A DNA stretch of 64,000 nt, from contig NZ_CP049913.1 of assembly GCF_011306175.1 (NCBI RefSeq), positions 1,674,001 through 1,738,000 on the forward strand, in the 5' to 3' direction. Source of the DNA: Vibrio sp. HDW18. GTDB taxonomy: Bacteria; Pseudomonadota; Gammaproteobacteria; Enterobacterales; Vibrionaceae. Numbering within the stretch: the first letter of the stretch is position 1; each line of letters starts with the position of its first letter. The position numbers and the translations under genes are program-made. This document shows, piece after piece, positions 1 through 10,145 of this stretch. The notes beneath the pieces were generated by a model. That model was not told the DNA's origin, did not search any database, and worked only from the letters and a program-made list of their open reading frames with translations.

Positions 1-604
<604 letters not shown>

Positions 605-621
605 TCAAAATGGCTATTGCC

Positions 622-2172
622 CTAAACCGTAGCCAGATTTTTTTTCTGTTTAATTTGCGCTATTTGATTGGCGCGATGAATGCTGTTGATAACATGCAAT
701 AACGCTTGACCTGACGCTTCAATAATATCGGTTGAAATGCCTGTACCATGGTATTTCTGCCCTTGGTAATTGGCGATAATATCTGCTTGACCTAGGCCAT
801 CTTCGCCTTCGCCTTTGGCGGTTAAATCGAACTTATCCAGCACAATTTCATAACCAGTAATCCGATAGATACATTGATACAGCGCATCGACCGGACCGTT
901 ACCGACGGCGGCTTCGCATTTTTCTTCCGTGCCACACTGCAGTTTGATACTGGTGGTGGCCATTAGGCTGCCCGATTGCACACTTAAATAGTTGAGTTTG
1001 TAAAAATCATCTTCTTCACGCAAATTGGAAAAATGCATTAGGGCTTCTAAATCGTAATCAAATACCTGACCTTTGCGATCGGCCAGCTTCAAGAAGTCTT
1101 CATATAGAGCATCCAAGTTGTATTGATCTTGGTTGTAGCCCATTGATTGCATATGACTTTTCACGGCGGCTCGACCGCTACGGCTAGTCAGATTCAGCAC
1201 TTGGTTTTTTAGGCCGATCGATTCTGGAGTCATAATTTCATAGGTATTTTTGTTTTTGAGCATGCCATCTTGATGGATTCCTGAAGAGTGGCTAAAGGCA
1301 TTGGCTCCCACAATCGCTTTGTTGCTTTGGATTGGCATATTGCACAGTTGGCTAACCAGTTTACTGGTACGGCTGATCTCTTCATGTTTTAGCGCCGTTG
1401 TCACACCAAGCAGTGCTTGACGAGTTTTGATGATCATGGCGATCTCTTCTAATGCGCAGTTGCCAGCTCGCTCACCAATACCATTGATAGTTCCTTCAAC
1501 TTGACGAGCCCCGGCTTGAATTGCGGCAATCGAATTGGCAACTGACATCCCGAGATCATCATGACAATGCACCGAAATAATCGCTTTATCAATATTGGGT
1601 ACCCGATTAAATAGGGTGTGAATAATATTGCCAAACTCACTTGGCACTGTGTAACCGACAGTATCGGGAATATTAATGGTACGTGCACCAGCATTGATCG
1701 CCGCTTCCACCATGCGGCATAGGTTGTCGATAGGTGTACGGCCGGCATCTTCACAAGAGAACTCGACATCATCGGTGTATTGGCGAGCATGCTTGACCGC
1801 TTTAACCGCCATTTCTAGCACATCGTCGTAGCTGCGCCGCAGTTTGTCTTGCACATGAATCGTTGAAGTAGAAATAAAGGTGTGAATACGAAACGCTTCG
1901 GCAACTTGTAATGCTTGCGCTGCCGCATCAATGTCTTTGGTCACCGCTCGCGCAAGAGCACACACACGGCTATGTTTGAGGTTTTGGGCAATGGTTTGCA
2001 CCGATTCAAAATCACCCGGCGAAGAAACCGGAAACCCCGCTTCGATGATATCCACCCCTAAGCGTTCCAGTGCGTAGGCGATTTGTAGCTTTTCTTTTAC
2101 CGTTAGGCTGGCAGACAGCGCCTGTTCACCATCACGTAATGTGGTATCGAATATAATCACCTGATCATTCAT
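622..2172 (-). CDS. leuA: 2-isopropylmalate synthase
   Basis: LeuA condenses acetyl-CoA with 2-oxoisovalerate, the first committed step of leucine synthesis, and is normally feedback-inhibited by leucine. The 516-residue protein has the HMGL-like catalytic barrel at the N-terminus, with the metal/substrate motif DTTLRDGEQ at residues 9-17 and HCHDDLGMS near 200. The C-terminal third is the LeuA allosteric domain. Length is normal for the family (E. coli 523). It is the first enzyme gene of the leu operon, followed by leuB. A Leu-codon leader peptide and a terminator hairpin lie immediately upstream, so transcription attenuation by charged tRNA-Leu is the expected control. Confidence 0.97.
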   Translation of the reverse strand: MNDQVIIFDTTLRDGEQALSASLTVKEKLQIAYALERLGVDIIEAGFPVSSPGDFESVQTIAQNLKHSRVCALARAVTKDIDAAAQALQVAEAFRIHTFISTSTIHVQDKLRRSYDDVLEMAVKAVKHARQYTDDVEFSCEDAGRTPIDNLCRMVEAAINAGARTINIPDTVGYTVPSEFGNIIHTLFNRVPNIDKAIISVHCHDDLGMSVANSIAAIQAGARQVEGTINGIGERAGNCALEEIAMIIKTRQALLGVTTALKHEEISRTSKLVSQLCNMPIQSNKAIVGANAFSHSSGIHQDGMLKNKNTYEIMTPESIGLKNQVLNLTSRSGRAAVKSHMQSMGYNQDQYNLDALYEDFLKLADRKGQVFDYDLEALMHFSNLREEDDFYKLNYLSVQSGSLMATTSIKLQCGTEEKCEAAVGNGPVDALYQCIYRITGYEIVLDKFDLTAKGEGEDGLGQADIIANYQGQKYHGTGISTDIIEASGQALLHVINSIHRANQIAQIKQKKNLATV

Positions 2173-2233
2173 GTTTGCTTCCTCGCACGGTAGAGTTAAC
2201 TACTCACTTCCTAGATGTGGATAAAAATCGGCG

Positions 2234-2262
2234 ATAAAAAAACCCGCATCGGCTGCGGGTTT
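2234..2262 (-). terminator. leu operon attenuator (rho-independent terminator)
   Basis: On the minus strand the stem AACCCGCA / TGCGGGTT, with a short GCCGA-type loop, is followed by a run of seven T. It lies between the leader-peptide stop (2294) and the leuA start (2172), the position and shape of a classical attenuator. Confidence 0.93.
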
Positions 2263-2293
2263 GTTATCTTGTGTGGTGTTTTTCTGCCACAAC

Positions 2294-2356
2294 CTACCCG
2301 CGTGATGTTTCCACGATCAGTAGTAGGCCCAGTAGCAGAGAAAAACGCATTGTCAT
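2294..2356 (-). CDS. leuL: leu operon leader peptide
   Basis: A 20-codon ORF reading MTMRFSLLLGLLLIVETSRG, ending in TAG and too short for usual gene finders. Six of its codons are Leu in two triplets (CTG CTA CTG, then CTA CTA CTG), including three CTA codons that are generally poorly used. It is preceded by GAGTGGA at suitable spacing from the first ATG (2356); the second ATG at 2350 is an alternative. Ribosome stalling at the Leu codons when charged tRNA-Leu is scarce would be expected to favour an antiterminator and let transcription enter leuA. The peptide itself probably has no other function. Confidence 0.9.
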   Translation of the reverse strand: MTMRFSLLLGLLLIVETSRG

Positions 2357-2386
2357 TAGTAACAATCCACTCGATTAAGTTAACAG

Positions 2387-2416
2387 ATTAGTACCTTACT
2401 CGACACAACACGTCAA
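2387..2416 (-). promoter_or_regulatory. Candidate sigma-70 promoter for leuL-leuA-leuB
   Basis: On the minus strand TTGACG (-35, 2411-2416) is followed after 17-18 bases by TACTAA/ACTAAT (-10, 2387-2393). That places initiation about 25 bases before the leader-peptide ATG. The -35 is a 5/6 match; the -10 is weaker. Assigned by eye from consensus and position. Confidence 0.55.
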
Positions 2417-2552
2417 CCCTAAAGTTGATTTTTTATGCAATTCGGTCAAAGTGTCAGCGTTGTTGTCACCATTTCGCCAAACAATTTTCACTAGACTGTC
2501 ATTTGCTCTCGATAAGCTCAAAGTATCACCCTACGTGACAAAAGGATGTGTG

Positions 2553-3086
2553 ATGCGAGTGATCAAACCTATTGCTAATTTGGATTTGGCTTTTTCGTTA
2601 CTTTGCTTACAGCACAAGTATAACCTTCCACTTGCCCGCTTTAGTAAATCAATCTCCCACACTGGCGATGGCCATCTCTACATTGTGATGGGGTTGCTTG
2701 CTTGGTTGCTAGATAGCGTATGCGGCGCACAGTTTTTGACCATGGGGCTATTGGCTTTTGCGATCGAACTGCCGATCTATTGGCTGATGAAAAATAGTTT
2801 TCAGCGCCGCCGACCACAAGAATTCTGTACATTGGTCACGGCTTATATCACGCCCAGTGATCGGTATAGTTTACCCTCTGGGCATACTGCTGCGGCTTTC
2901 GTGATGGCGACTTTAATTGGTTACCTCTATCCACAGTGGTATGTGGCGGCGGTGAGCTGGGCCGGATTGATTGGGCTAGCACGAGTGTTACTTGGTGTGC
3001 ATTTCTTAAGTGATGTACTGGCTGGCGCTGTGCTTGGTATTGCGAGTGCAACTTATGCGATTAGCGTGGTGGAGAAAGCCATTTGA
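2553..3086 (+). CDS. PAP2-superfamily membrane phosphatase
   Basis: A 177-residue integral membrane protein of the PAP2 (type 2 phosphatidic acid phosphatase) family. All three signature motifs are present: K-x6-RP (KNSFQRRRP), PSGH (SLPSGHT) and R-x5-H-x3-D (RVLLGVHFLSD). Four to five hydrophobic segments surround them. Members dephosphorylate lipid phosphates such as phosphatidate, PG-phosphate or undecaprenyl pyrophosphate; the substrate here cannot be read from sequence. The ATG at 2553 is chosen over an in-frame start at 2451 because AAAGGA precedes it and conservation-like sequence begins there. Its stop overlaps the TTG start of the next gene, a glycosyltransferase, so the pair is translationally coupled and may act on a common lipid-linked substrate (inference). 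Confidence 0.88.
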   Translation: MRVIKPIANLDLAFSLLCLQHKYNLPLARFSKSISHTGDGHLYIVMGLLAWLLDSVCGAQFLTMGLLAFAIELPIYWLMKNSFQRRRPQEFCTLVTAYITPSDRYSLPSGHTAAAFVMATLIGYLYPQWYVAAVSWAGLIGLARVLLGVHFLSDVLAGAVLGIASATYAISVVEKAI

Positions 3087-4054
3087 AAATACTGTATGGG
3101 GTACAAGGTACGGGCAATGGCCACATTGCTCGTTCACGAGCGATGTGTGAAGCGCTACAACGACGACAGATGGACGTCGATTATCTGTTCTCAGGGCGTG
3201 CAGCGGATAAGTATTTCTCGATGGAATGTTTTGGTGAGTTTAAAACTCGGCGCGGGCTGACGTTTGCCACTGAAAATGGTCACGTCAATTACGTCAAAAC
3301 ACTATGTAATAATAGTCTGTGGCAGTTTTGGCAAGAAGTGCGAACGCTGGATCTCTCTAGTTATGATTTGATTTTAAACGATTTTGAGCCGGTGACCGCG
3401 TGGGCCGCGAAATTACACCAGCTACCTTGTATTAGTATTAGCCATCAAAATGCTTTTTTGTATTCAGTACCGCTAAAAGGTGCTTCTTGGCTGGATAAGC
3501 AGATTTTACGTCATTTTGCGCCAGCTAATCACCATTTAGGGTTGCACTGGTATCATTTTGATCAGCCAATCTTGCCGCCAATTATCTATCCATCCAAGCT
3601 ATTACTCAGTCAGCAGCCTTTTATTCTGGTGTATCTACCCTTTGAAAATATTCATGAAATTTGCGAATTATTGTATCGCTTCACCCACACCCGTTTTATC
3701 TGCTATCACCCTGATGTACAACACCATGAATGCTCGGAGAATGTTGAGTTGCATTGTTTGCAGCATGGCAATTTTCAGCATCATTTGCATCAATGTCAGG
3801 GAGTGATCACCAGCGGTGGATTTGAACTGCCTTCGGAAGCATTAGCATTAGGGAAAAAATTACTGATCAAACCATTACATGGTCAATTTGAACAAGTGAG
3901 TAATGCGGCAACTCTTGAGACACTAGGTTTAGCCAATGTGATGGAGTTCCTCGACCCGACCTGTGTGCGTAGATGGCTGGATGAAAAGCAAGCTGAGCGT
4001 GTCAGCTATCCTGATGTGGCCGAGAGTTTAGCCGAGTGGATTATGCAGGGCTAG
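3083..4054 (+). CDS. MJ1255/VC2487-family glycosyltransferase, possibly C-terminally truncated
   Basis: Begins at TTG 3083, overlapping the TGA of the PAP2 gene (TTGA). The N-terminus MKILYGVQGTGNGHIARSR and the late GVITSGGFELPSEALALGK segment are typical of GT-B glycosyltransferases that bind nucleotide-sugar in the C-terminal half, here the uncharacterised MJ1255/VC2487 group. Donor and acceptor are unknown. The frame is closed by TAG at 4052-4054 after 323 residues, but the same frame runs on for 38 protein-like codons to TGA at 4169-4171. The annotated stop may therefore be a nonsense mutation. The known family model is about this length, so the extension could instead be clade-specific or chance. 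No transmembrane segment is evident. Confidence 0.85.
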   Translation: MKILYGVQGTGNGHIARSRAMCEALQRRQMDVDYLFSGRAADKYFSMECFGEFKTRRGLTFATENGHVNYVKTLCNNSLWQFWQEVRTLDLSSYDLILNDFEPVTAWAAKLHQLPCISISHQNAFLYSVPLKGASWLDKQILRHFAPANHHLGLHWYHFDQPILPPIIYPSKLLLSQQPFILVYLPFENIHEICELLYRFTHTRFICYHPDVQHHECSENVELHCLQHGNFQHHLHQCQGVITSGGFELPSEALALGKKLLIKPLHGQFEQVSNAATLETLGLANVMEFLDPTCVRRWLDEKQAERVSYPDVAESLAEWIMQG

Positions 4055-4171
4055 TGGCATGATAGTACGACGCTGTGCCAGCAACTCTGGCAACAAGTCG
4101 ATTTTCCGAGTTATACGATCTTTACCGATGAACTTATCCACCCTATGAATCTTACGTTAAAACGGTTTTGA
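4055..4171 (+). other. In-frame coding-like extension beyond the glycosyltransferase TAG
   Basis: Reading straight through the TAG at 4052 gives 38 sense codons and then TGA. The translation begins WHDSTTLCQQLWQQVDF and includes SYTIFTDELIHP. It has ordinary Vibrio codon usage and mixed hydrophobic/polar residues, unlike the AT-rich non-coding DNA that follows at 4172. This looks like the original C-terminus of the glycosyltransferase, cut off by one base change, or a decayed tail. Confidence 0.5.
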
Positions 4172-4475
4172 CGTGAATATTAAACTTATTAAACCCAATG
4201 CATGTAACTATCATTAATAATCCATAAAAAACCATTATGTTTTAAACTTTATGGATTTTTATAAAAATTAATCACATTGATTAATAAGGTTATTTTTAAT
4301 TAATGGCTAAAATTAGCTGACTTTTTGTCAAGACTATTGCAAAGGCTTGAATAATTAGTCGATATTACTCGCCATCCACCAAGTATCTGGCCGGTAAATA
4401 TTAAAAACAGCACTTATTTATTCACCCGCGATGTATTCATTTCTATTGCGAGTGATAACACTGTGAGGCATGCAA
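4172..4475. promoter_or_regulatory. AT-rich intergenic region upstream of leuO
   Basis: About 300 bases with no gene and markedly higher A+T than its surroundings. It contains a long AT hairpin, AATCCATAAA (4219-4228) with TTTATGGATT (4248-4257), followed by TTTT, which could be a weak terminator for the upstream gene. It also has several AATTAAT/TTAATTAA-like tracts. leuO genes are typically repressed by H-NS and auto-regulated, and in V. cholerae are ToxR-controlled (established knowledge). The base composition fits such binding, but I cannot place individual sites. Confidence 0.5.
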
Positions 4476-5435
4476 ATGTTAGATAAAAAAGACGCAATGA
4501 GTGCCATTGCAAGTTACCGTATGGAAAGCACTCTTCGAGGGGTTGATCTCAATTTGTTAACCGTATTTGACGCGGTCATGCAAGAGCAAAATATCACTCG
4601 TGCGGCACATAACTTAGGAATGTCACAGCCCGCAGTCAGTAATGCGGTTGCGCGTTTAAAAGTGATGTTTAATGATGAGTTGTTTATGCGTCAAGGGCGT
4701 GGCATTCAGCCTACTCAGCGCGCTCGCCACCTGTTTGGCCCCATTCGTCAGGCGTTGCAGTTGATCCGCAATGAATTACCAAGCTCAGTTTTCACACCAG
4801 AAACCTCGACCCGCCTATTTAAATTGGCTATCTGCAGCCCTTGTGATTTGCGTTTTGCACCTCAGATCATGACTTCGATTGACGAGTTGGCACCCAGTGT
4901 ACAATTGCATCTTGATGCAGAGTTTGATCGCCAAATTGCTGAGCGTATGCGCTATCAAGAAATTGATTTTGTTATCGATTATGCACGCTTTGATGAGCAA
5001 GGCTTCTCAAGCACAGAAATTTTTCAAGATGAGCTGGTGGTCGTGGCTTCTCAATTACATCCACGCATTCAAGGCGCGATTAGCGCTGAGCAATTGGCGG
5101 ATGAAAAGCATGCCAAACTGTCTAAAATTCATGGTCAACGTAGTTTCTCTGAACTGGCGTATCGTGAGTTTGATTGCCAGTCTTACTATGAAGGAACTAG
5201 CCTGAGCAATGTGTTGTACGTGGTCGGCCAATCTGAATTAGTGACCGTAGCTCCGCGTTGGATGGTGGAGAGTGCGGCTAATCGTGAGCAGTTACAAATC
5301 CTGGCGTTCCCTTTTGCTGATGCCAACATTGCAGGTTATTTGAGCTGGCATGAGTCGAGTGAGAAAGATAAAGGCCACATTTGGCTGCGCGATCAACTGA
5401 TGATGATTTGCGGAGAAGTGGTCGCTCGGCGCTGA
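4476..5435 (+). CDS. leuO: LysR-family transcriptional regulator LeuO
   Basis: A 319-residue LysR-type regulator. The N-terminal winged helix-turn-helix (residues about 20-80) contains DLNLLTVFDAVMQEQNITRAA and GMSQPAVSNAVARLK, the recognition helix. The rest is the LysR substrate-binding domain. The closest recognisable family is LeuO, a global regulator and H-NS antagonist that in V. cholerae responds to ToxR and cyclic dipeptides and influences virulence, acid response and biofilm genes (established knowledge). The start is set at the second ATG (4476) because GAGG at 4465-4468 is seven bases away; an ATG at 4470 is too close. Its position between the leu and ilvIH genes matches the enterobacterial arrangement. 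Confidence 0.92.
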   Translation: MLDKKDAMSAIASYRMESTLRGVDLNLLTVFDAVMQEQNITRAAHNLGMSQPAVSNAVARLKVMFNDELFMRQGRGIQPTQRARHLFGPIRQALQLIRNELPSSVFTPETSTRLFKLAICSPCDLRFAPQIMTSIDELAPSVQLHLDAEFDRQIAERMRYQEIDFVIDYARFDEQGFSSTEIFQDELVVVASQLHPRIQGAISAEQLADEKHAKLSKIHGQRSFSELAYREFDCQSYYEGTSLSNVLYVVGQSELVTVAPRWMVESAANREQLQILAFPFADANIAGYLSWHESSEKDKGHIWLRDQLMMICGEVVARR

Positions 5436-5461
5436 GCTTAATACATCAGCAAAGAATTAAG

Positions 5462-5494
5462 CCTTAGGCAGTGAATGCTGCTTAAGGTTTTTTT
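5462..5494 (+). terminator. Rho-independent terminator after leuO
   Basis: Stem CCTTAGGCAG / CTGCTTAAGG (ten pairs including one G-T), six-base loop, then seven T. It lies 26 bases after the leuO stop. Confidence 0.9.
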
Positions 5495-5610
5495 GTTACA
5501 GAATGAGTATTCATCAATAATTTTGATGTCGGCCAGTTGTGTTTTCGGTGCTGGAAGGTACACTCGTGCGCTGAAAAAAGGCTTACAGGTGTAAGCTATA
5601 GGTAAGAGAT

Positions 5611-7416
5611 ATGACGAACTTAGATTTTCACATCGTTAAACGGATCCGCCAACGCATTACTCAAGGTGGCGAACGCGCTGCTCTCAAGTATAAAAATGCC
5701 GGTGTATGGCAAGATATCAGTTGGCAGCAATTTGGTGCGCAAATGGATGAACTGTCCATCGCCCTATTAGCGCAAGGAATTGGCGTTCAAGATAAAATAG
5801 CGATTTTCTCCAATAACATGCCACGCTGGACTATCGCCGATTTTGCTGCATTACAGATCCGAGCGGTGACGGTTCCTATTTATCCTACCAACACTCCAGA
5901 TCAGGCCGCTTACATTTTACAAAATGCTGATGTAAAAATCGTTTTTGTTGGCGAGCAAGCACAATTTGATGCGGCATTCAGTCAGTTTGAACGCTGTGCT
6001 GAGCTACGTTTGATCGTAGCGATGAGCCGAGAGATTGATCTGCAGCAAGCGGATTGTGCAATGTACTGGGATGATTTTGTCGCACAACATCAAACCCAAG
6101 ATCACGCACAACTCGATACGCTACTGGCACAAGCCAACTATGACGATCTATTTACCTTGATTTACACTTCGGGTACCACAGGTACGCCGAAAGGTGTGAT
6201 GCTCGATTACCGTAATATTGCCGCTCAGTTAGAGGGGCATGATCAACGACTGAATCTAACTGAGCAAGATGTCTCGCTGTGTTTCCTACCGCTATCACAT
6301 GTGTATGAACGCGCATGGACCGCCTATGTATTATACAAAGGTGTAGTGAACTGCTATTTGCAAGATGTCGCTCATGTGCGTGAGGCGTTAAGCGAAGTGC
6401 GTCCAACCGTGATGTGTGCCGTTCCGCGTTTTTACGAAAAAATCTTCTCCGCTATCCATGAACGAGTGTCTAAAGCGCCATTGATCCGCAAAGTGTTGTT
6501 TACTTGGGCGGTCAATATGGGAGCCAAAATGGTTGTTTGCCATCAACAGCAACGACAACCTTCTTGGTTGCTAAAGCAAAGTCATCAATTAGCGGACAAA
6601 TTAGTATTAAGTAAACTGCGTGCACTGCTTGGCGGGCGGATCAACTTTATGCCGTGTGGCGGGGCTAAGTTGGATGAAACGATTGGTCGTTTTTTCCATG
6701 CGATTGGGATTAACGTCAAGCTAGGTTATGGCATGACGGAAACGACCGCGACAGTCTCTTGTTGGGATGATCACGGTTTTAACCCTGATTCAATCGGCAT
6801 TACCATGCCGGGTGCGGAAGTAAAAATTGGTGCTAAGAATGAAATTTTAGTACGCGGACCGATGGTGATGCGAGGCTACTATAAGCTTGAGCAAGAAACA
6901 GCGGATAGCTTTGATGAACAGGGTTTTCTGAAAACCGGAGATGCGGGTCACATCGATCAAGATGGCAACCTGTTTATCACCGACCGCATTAAAGAGCTGA
7001 TGAAAACCTCTGGTGGTAAATATATTGCTCCACAATTGATTGAAGGCGCGATTGGTAAAGACCACTTTATCGAGCAGATCGCGGTGATTGCCGATACGCG
7101 CAAGTTTGTTTCCGCCTTGATTGTGCCTTGTTTTGATTCATTGGAATTGTATGCCAAAGAGCTCAACATTAAATATCACAATCGGCTAGATCTGATTAAG
7201 CACAGTCAAGTGTTGGAAATGTTTGAAAAACGAGTCAATGAACTGCAAAAAGAGTTGGCGAAGTTTGAGCAGGTCAAAAAATTCAAGCTACTGCCGAAAG
7301 CCTTTTCGATGGACAGCGGTGAATTGACCCCAACCCAAAAATTGCGGCGTAAAGTGATCAGTGATCGCTATCAAGATGAAATCGAAGAGATGTATCAAGA
7401 TCCGTCGAAGAAATAG
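5611..7416 (+). CDS. AMP-forming long-chain acyl-CoA synthetase (FAA1-type)
   Basis: A 601-residue adenylate-forming enzyme predicted to activate long-chain fatty acids to acyl-AMP and then acyl-CoA. The P-loop-like motif is [13 protein letters not shown] near residue 190. [10 protein letters not shown] motif follows near 374. The hinge/fatty-acid signature [11 protein letters not shown] (about 447) leads into [17 protein letters not shown], whose lysines bind AMP. The family is COG1022 rather than classical FadD, and an acyl-ACP synthetase role cannot be excluded. It is monocistronic: leuO ends with a terminator upstream and a strong terminator follows. The start ATG 5611 is preceded by GGTAAGAG. 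Confidence 0.88.
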   Translation: MTNLDFHIVKRIRQRITQGGERAALKYKNAGVWQDISWQQFGAQMDELSIALLAQGIGVQDKIAIFSNNMPRWTIADFAALQIRAVTVPIYPTNTPDQAAYILQNADVKIVFVGEQAQFDAAFSQFERCAELRLIVAMSREIDLQQADCAMYWDDFVAQHQTQDHAQLDTLLAQANYDDLFTLIYTSGTTGTPKGVMLDYRNIAAQLEGHDQRLNLTEQDVSLCFLPLSHVYERAWTAYVLYKGVVNCYLQDVAHVREALSEVRPTVMCAVPRFYEKIFSAIHERVSKAPLIRKVLFTWAVNMGAKMVVCHQQQRQPSWLLKQSHQLADKLVLSKLRALLGGRINFMPCGGAKLDETIGRFFHAIGINVKLGYGMTETTATVSCWDDHGFNPDSIGITMPGAEVKIGAKNEILVRGPMVMRGYYKLEQETADSFDEQGFLKTGDAGHIDQDGNLFITDRIKELMKTSGGKYIAPQLIEGAIGKDHFIEQIAVIADTRKFVSALIVPCFDSLELYAKELNIKYHNRLDLIKHSQVLEMFEKRVNELQKELAKFEQVKKFKLLPKAFSMDSGELTPTQKLRRKVISDRYQDEIEEMYQDPSKK

Positions 7417-7444
7417 TCCCTTCAAGCGATAAGTGGATGATTAG

Positions 7445-7480
7445 ACACCACCTGGTTTAGCGACCCGGTGGTGTTTTTTT
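7445..7480 (+). terminator. Rho-independent terminator after the acyl-CoA synthetase
   Basis: Stem ACACCACC / GGTGGTGT with a loop of about 13 bases, followed by seven T, 28 bases after the stop codon. Confidence 0.93.
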
Positions 7481-7859
7481 ACATGGCAAATCGGATCACA
7501 CAGGCTGTTCATAGCCATCAACCGCCTATTGCAGCACGCGGTTGATGCGGCGGAACCACAAAATAATCTACTTTTTTTAGATGCCTGATTGGATATTCAA
7601 TCTAAATCCCGATCACCTGCCAAAATTGCATGCTTAATCATCCACAGATTGTTGGTCGCGCTCAAAAAATACCCAAATTTGGGTTAGACCCATTGTTCAT
7701 AACGCGTTACATTTGTTACGTAACCTGATGGCTGTTATGACAGACGCAGGACATAGCCGAAAGCGGAGCGTTTTCGAATTAGGCTACCAATAAGCCCTAA
7801 ACTATGTAAAACCAAGCCTTGTGCCGACCGAGCATAAGGTTGGTTGGTAAGGAGACAAT
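7481..7859 (+). promoter_or_regulatory. ilvIH upstream region with two inverted repeats
   Basis: About 380 bases without a supported gene. Two symmetric elements stand out. CATCAACCGC (7516-7525) and GCGGTTGATG (7538-7547) form a perfect ten-base inverted repeat around 12 bases. ACCCAAATTTGGGT (7671-7684) is a perfect 14-base palindrome. In enterobacteria ilvIH has a long upstream region bound by Lrp, and LeuO also acts nearby; these are candidate sites. A 21-codon ORF at 7728-7793 lacks a good ribosome site and branched-chain codons, so I do not call a leader peptide. Confidence 0.5.
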
Positions 7860-9581
7860 ATGGAAATGTTATCTGGCGCAGAGATGATAGTGCAGTCTCT
7901 GATCAATGAAGGTGTCGAGCAAATCTTCGGTTATCCAGGTGGCTCGGTACTCGATATCTACGATGCCCTGCATGAAAAAACCGATCAAATCAAACACGTT
8001 TTAGTTCGTCATGAACAAGCCGCGACTCATATGGCCGACGGTTATGCGCGTGCGACGGGTAAACCTGGAGTAGTGTTGGTCTGCTCAGGACCGGGTGCGA
8101 CTAATACCGTGACTGGCATTGCGACCGCTTATATGGACTCGATCCCGATGATCGTCATCTCCGGCAACGTCGCGACTAACTTGATTGGTAATGATGCGTT
8201 TCAAGAGTGCGACATTGTCGGCGTATCACGACCCATTGTGAAACACAGTTTTTTGGTTAAAAAAGCGCAAGATATACCGGAAACGATCAAAAAAGCCTTT
8301 TATATTGCCGCCAGCGGGCGGCCGGGTCCTGTGGTGATCGATATTCCGAAAGATGTCATGAATCCATTGCATAAATTGCCTTATCAATATCCCGATACGA
8401 TCAAAATGCGCTCTTATAACCCGACCACGGCGGGTCATAAAGGGCAAATCAAAAAAGGCTTACGTGCCTTATTAGACGCGAAAAAACCAGTACTTTATAT
8501 TGGTGGCGGAGCGGTGACTGCCAATGCCGAGCGGCAGGTGCGCCAATTGGCACAAGCGCTCAATTTACCTGTGGTGAGTACCTTAATGGGGCTGGGCGTA
8601 TTTCCCGGTAGCGATAAACATTCGCTCGGTATGCTCGGGATGCATGGGGTGTATGAAGCCAATATGGCGATGCATCATGCCGATCTGATTTTTGGGGTCG
8701 GGGTGCGTTTTGATGACCGTACGACCAACAACTTAGAGAAGTACTGCCCGAACGCGAAAATTATGCATATCGATATCGATCCATCATCGATTTCAAAAAA
8801 CGTTAAAGTCGATCTGCCGATTGTGGGTTCTGCCGACCAAGTGCTGGATGGCATGATCAAGCTTCTTGAAGAGAACGCTGAACGTAATGATCCGGTTGCA
8901 TTAGATCGTTGGTGGAGTGAGATCCAAGTATGGCGTGATCGCCAATGCTTGGCCTATCAAACCTCCGCTGAGCGGATCAAGCCACAGCAAGTGATCGAGA
9001 CGCTATATCGCCTTACCCAAGGTAACGCGATTATTGCCTCGGATGTTGGTCAGCACCAAATGTTTGCCGCGCTTTATTATCCATTTGCTAGGCCACGGCA
9101 GTGGATCAACTCTGGTGGTTTAGGCACTATGGGTTTTGGTTTGCCCGCAGCGATGGGGGTGAAATTTGCCCTGCCTGAGCAAGAGGTGTTAGTGGTCACC
9201 GGAGATGGCAGTATTCAAATGAATATTCAAGAGCTGTCAACCGCACTGCAATACGATATTCCGGTAAAAATTATTAATTTAAACAACCATTTCCTAGGAA
9301 TGGTCAAACAGTGGCAGGATATTATTTATCAAGGACGTCACTCCAACTCCTACATGAGTTCAGTTCCCGATTTTGCCGCTATCGCCGAGGCGTATGGTCA
9401 TGTGGGGATCCGTATCTCCCATCCTGATGAGCTGCAAGCCGGGCTGGAAAAAGCGCTAGCGATGAAAGATCGTCTGGTGTTTGTCGATATTCATGTCGAT
9501 GAAACTGAGCACGTTTACCCCATGCAGATCAAAGGTGAGGGGATGGACAAAATGTGGTTGAGCAAAACGGAGCGAACTTAA
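7860..9581 (+). CDS. ilvI: Acetolactate synthase III, large (catalytic) subunit
   Basis: A 573-residue thiamine-diphosphate enzyme making acetolactate or acetohydroxybutyrate, the first common step of valine, leucine and isoleucine synthesis. [15 protein letters not shown] at the N-terminus and [18 protein letters not shown], which holds the catalytic Glu, are canonical. The central FAD/DHS domain and the C-terminal TPP-magnesium motif [10 protein letters not shown] (about residue 446) with NLNN complete the fold. The ATG at 7860 has GGAG five bases upstream. It sits one base from ilvH; the two subunits form the holoenzyme. Confidence 0.96.
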   Translation: MEMLSGAEMIVQSLINEGVEQIFGYPGGSVLDIYDALHEKTDQIKHVLVRHEQAATHMADGYARATGKPGVVLVCSGPGATNTVTGIATAYMDSIPMIVISGNVATNLIGNDAFQECDIVGVSRPIVKHSFLVKKAQDIPETIKKAFYIAASGRPGPVVIDIPKDVMNPLHKLPYQYPDTIKMRSYNPTTAGHKGQIKKGLRALLDAKKPVLYIGGGAVTANAERQVRQLAQALNLPVVSTLMGLGVFPGSDKHSLGMLGMHGVYEANMAMHHADLIFGVGVRFDDRTTNNLEKYCPNAKIMHIDIDPSSISKNVKVDLPIVGSADQVLDGMIKLLEENAERNDPVALDRWWSEIQVWRDRQCLAYQTSAERIKPQQVIETLYRLTQGNAIIASDVGQHQMFAALYYPFARPRQWINSGGLGTMGFGLPAAMGVKFALPEQEVLVVTGDGSIQMNIQELSTALQYDIPVKIINLNNHFLGMVKQWQDIIYQGRHSNSYMSSVPDFAAIAEAYGHVGIRISHPDELQAGLEKALAMKDRLVFVDIHVDETEHVYPMQIKGEGMDKMWLSKTERT

Positions 9582-9582
9582 C

Positions 9583-10077
9583 ATGAGACACATAATTTCA
9601 CTGCTATTGGAAAACCAACCGGGTGCTTTATCACGTGTAGTTGGGCTGTTTTCACAGCGCGGCTACAATATTGAAACGCTCAATGTATCGCCAACCGATG
9701 ATGCCACTTTGTCACGGCTCAATATCACTACCAAAACCGATGAGATGCAGTTAGAGCAGATCCAGAAGCAACTGCATAAATTAATCGATGTGTTAAAAGT
9801 TCAAGAGGTAACGGAGTGTGAGCATATTGAACGTGAACTGATGCTAGTCAAAGTCAAAGCCACCGGTTTTGCTCGTGCTGAAGTTAAACGCACCACAGAT
9901 ATTTTCCGTGGCCAAATTGTGGATGTTAGTGCAGCGCAGTACACCATTCAGTTGGCTGGTGCGAGTGAAAAATTGGATGCATTTATAGATGCGATGGCCG
10001 AAGTCACCGAAGTGATTGAAGTTGCACGCAGTGGTGTAGTGGGCATTGCACGTGGAGAACGTGCACTACGAGCTTAA
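9583..10077 (+). CDS. ilvH: Acetolactate synthase III, small regulatory subunit
   Basis: A 164-residue regulatory subunit that activates IlvI and confers valine feedback inhibition. The N-terminal ACT domain begins MRHIISLLLENQPGALSRVV, containing the conserved NxPGALSRV valine-binding loop. GLFSQRGYNIETLNV follows, and a second ACT-like domain forms the C-terminal half. Length is standard (E. coli 163). It starts one base after the ilvI stop, and a terminator follows immediately, defining a two-gene operon. Confidence 0.96.
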   Translation: MRHIISLLLENQPGALSRVVGLFSQRGYNIETLNVSPTDDATLSRLNITTKTDEMQLEQIQKQLHKLIDVLKVQEVTECEHIERELMLVKVKATGFARAEVKRTTDIFRGQIVDVSAAQYTIQLAGASEKLDAFIDAMAEVTEVIEVARSGVVGIARGERALRA

Positions 10078-10095
10078 CGATCCGCAGGAAGTAAT

Positions 10096-10128
10096 AAAGC
10101 CAGCCGTTATTCAAGCACTGGCTTTTTT
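10096..10128 (+). terminator. Rho-independent terminator after ilvH
   Basis: Stem AAAGCCAG / CTGGCTTT followed by TTTT. On the opposite strand the stem is followed by ATTACTT, so it may also weakly stop transcription arriving from serA. Confidence 0.88.
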
Positions 10129-10145
10129 GCTTTATCAGCCAAGAT

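Noticed and set aside
7728..7793. 21-codon ORF before ilvI as a leader peptide
   Set aside because: No branched-chain codon cluster, no good ribosome site and no terminator after it, so it does not look like an attenuator.
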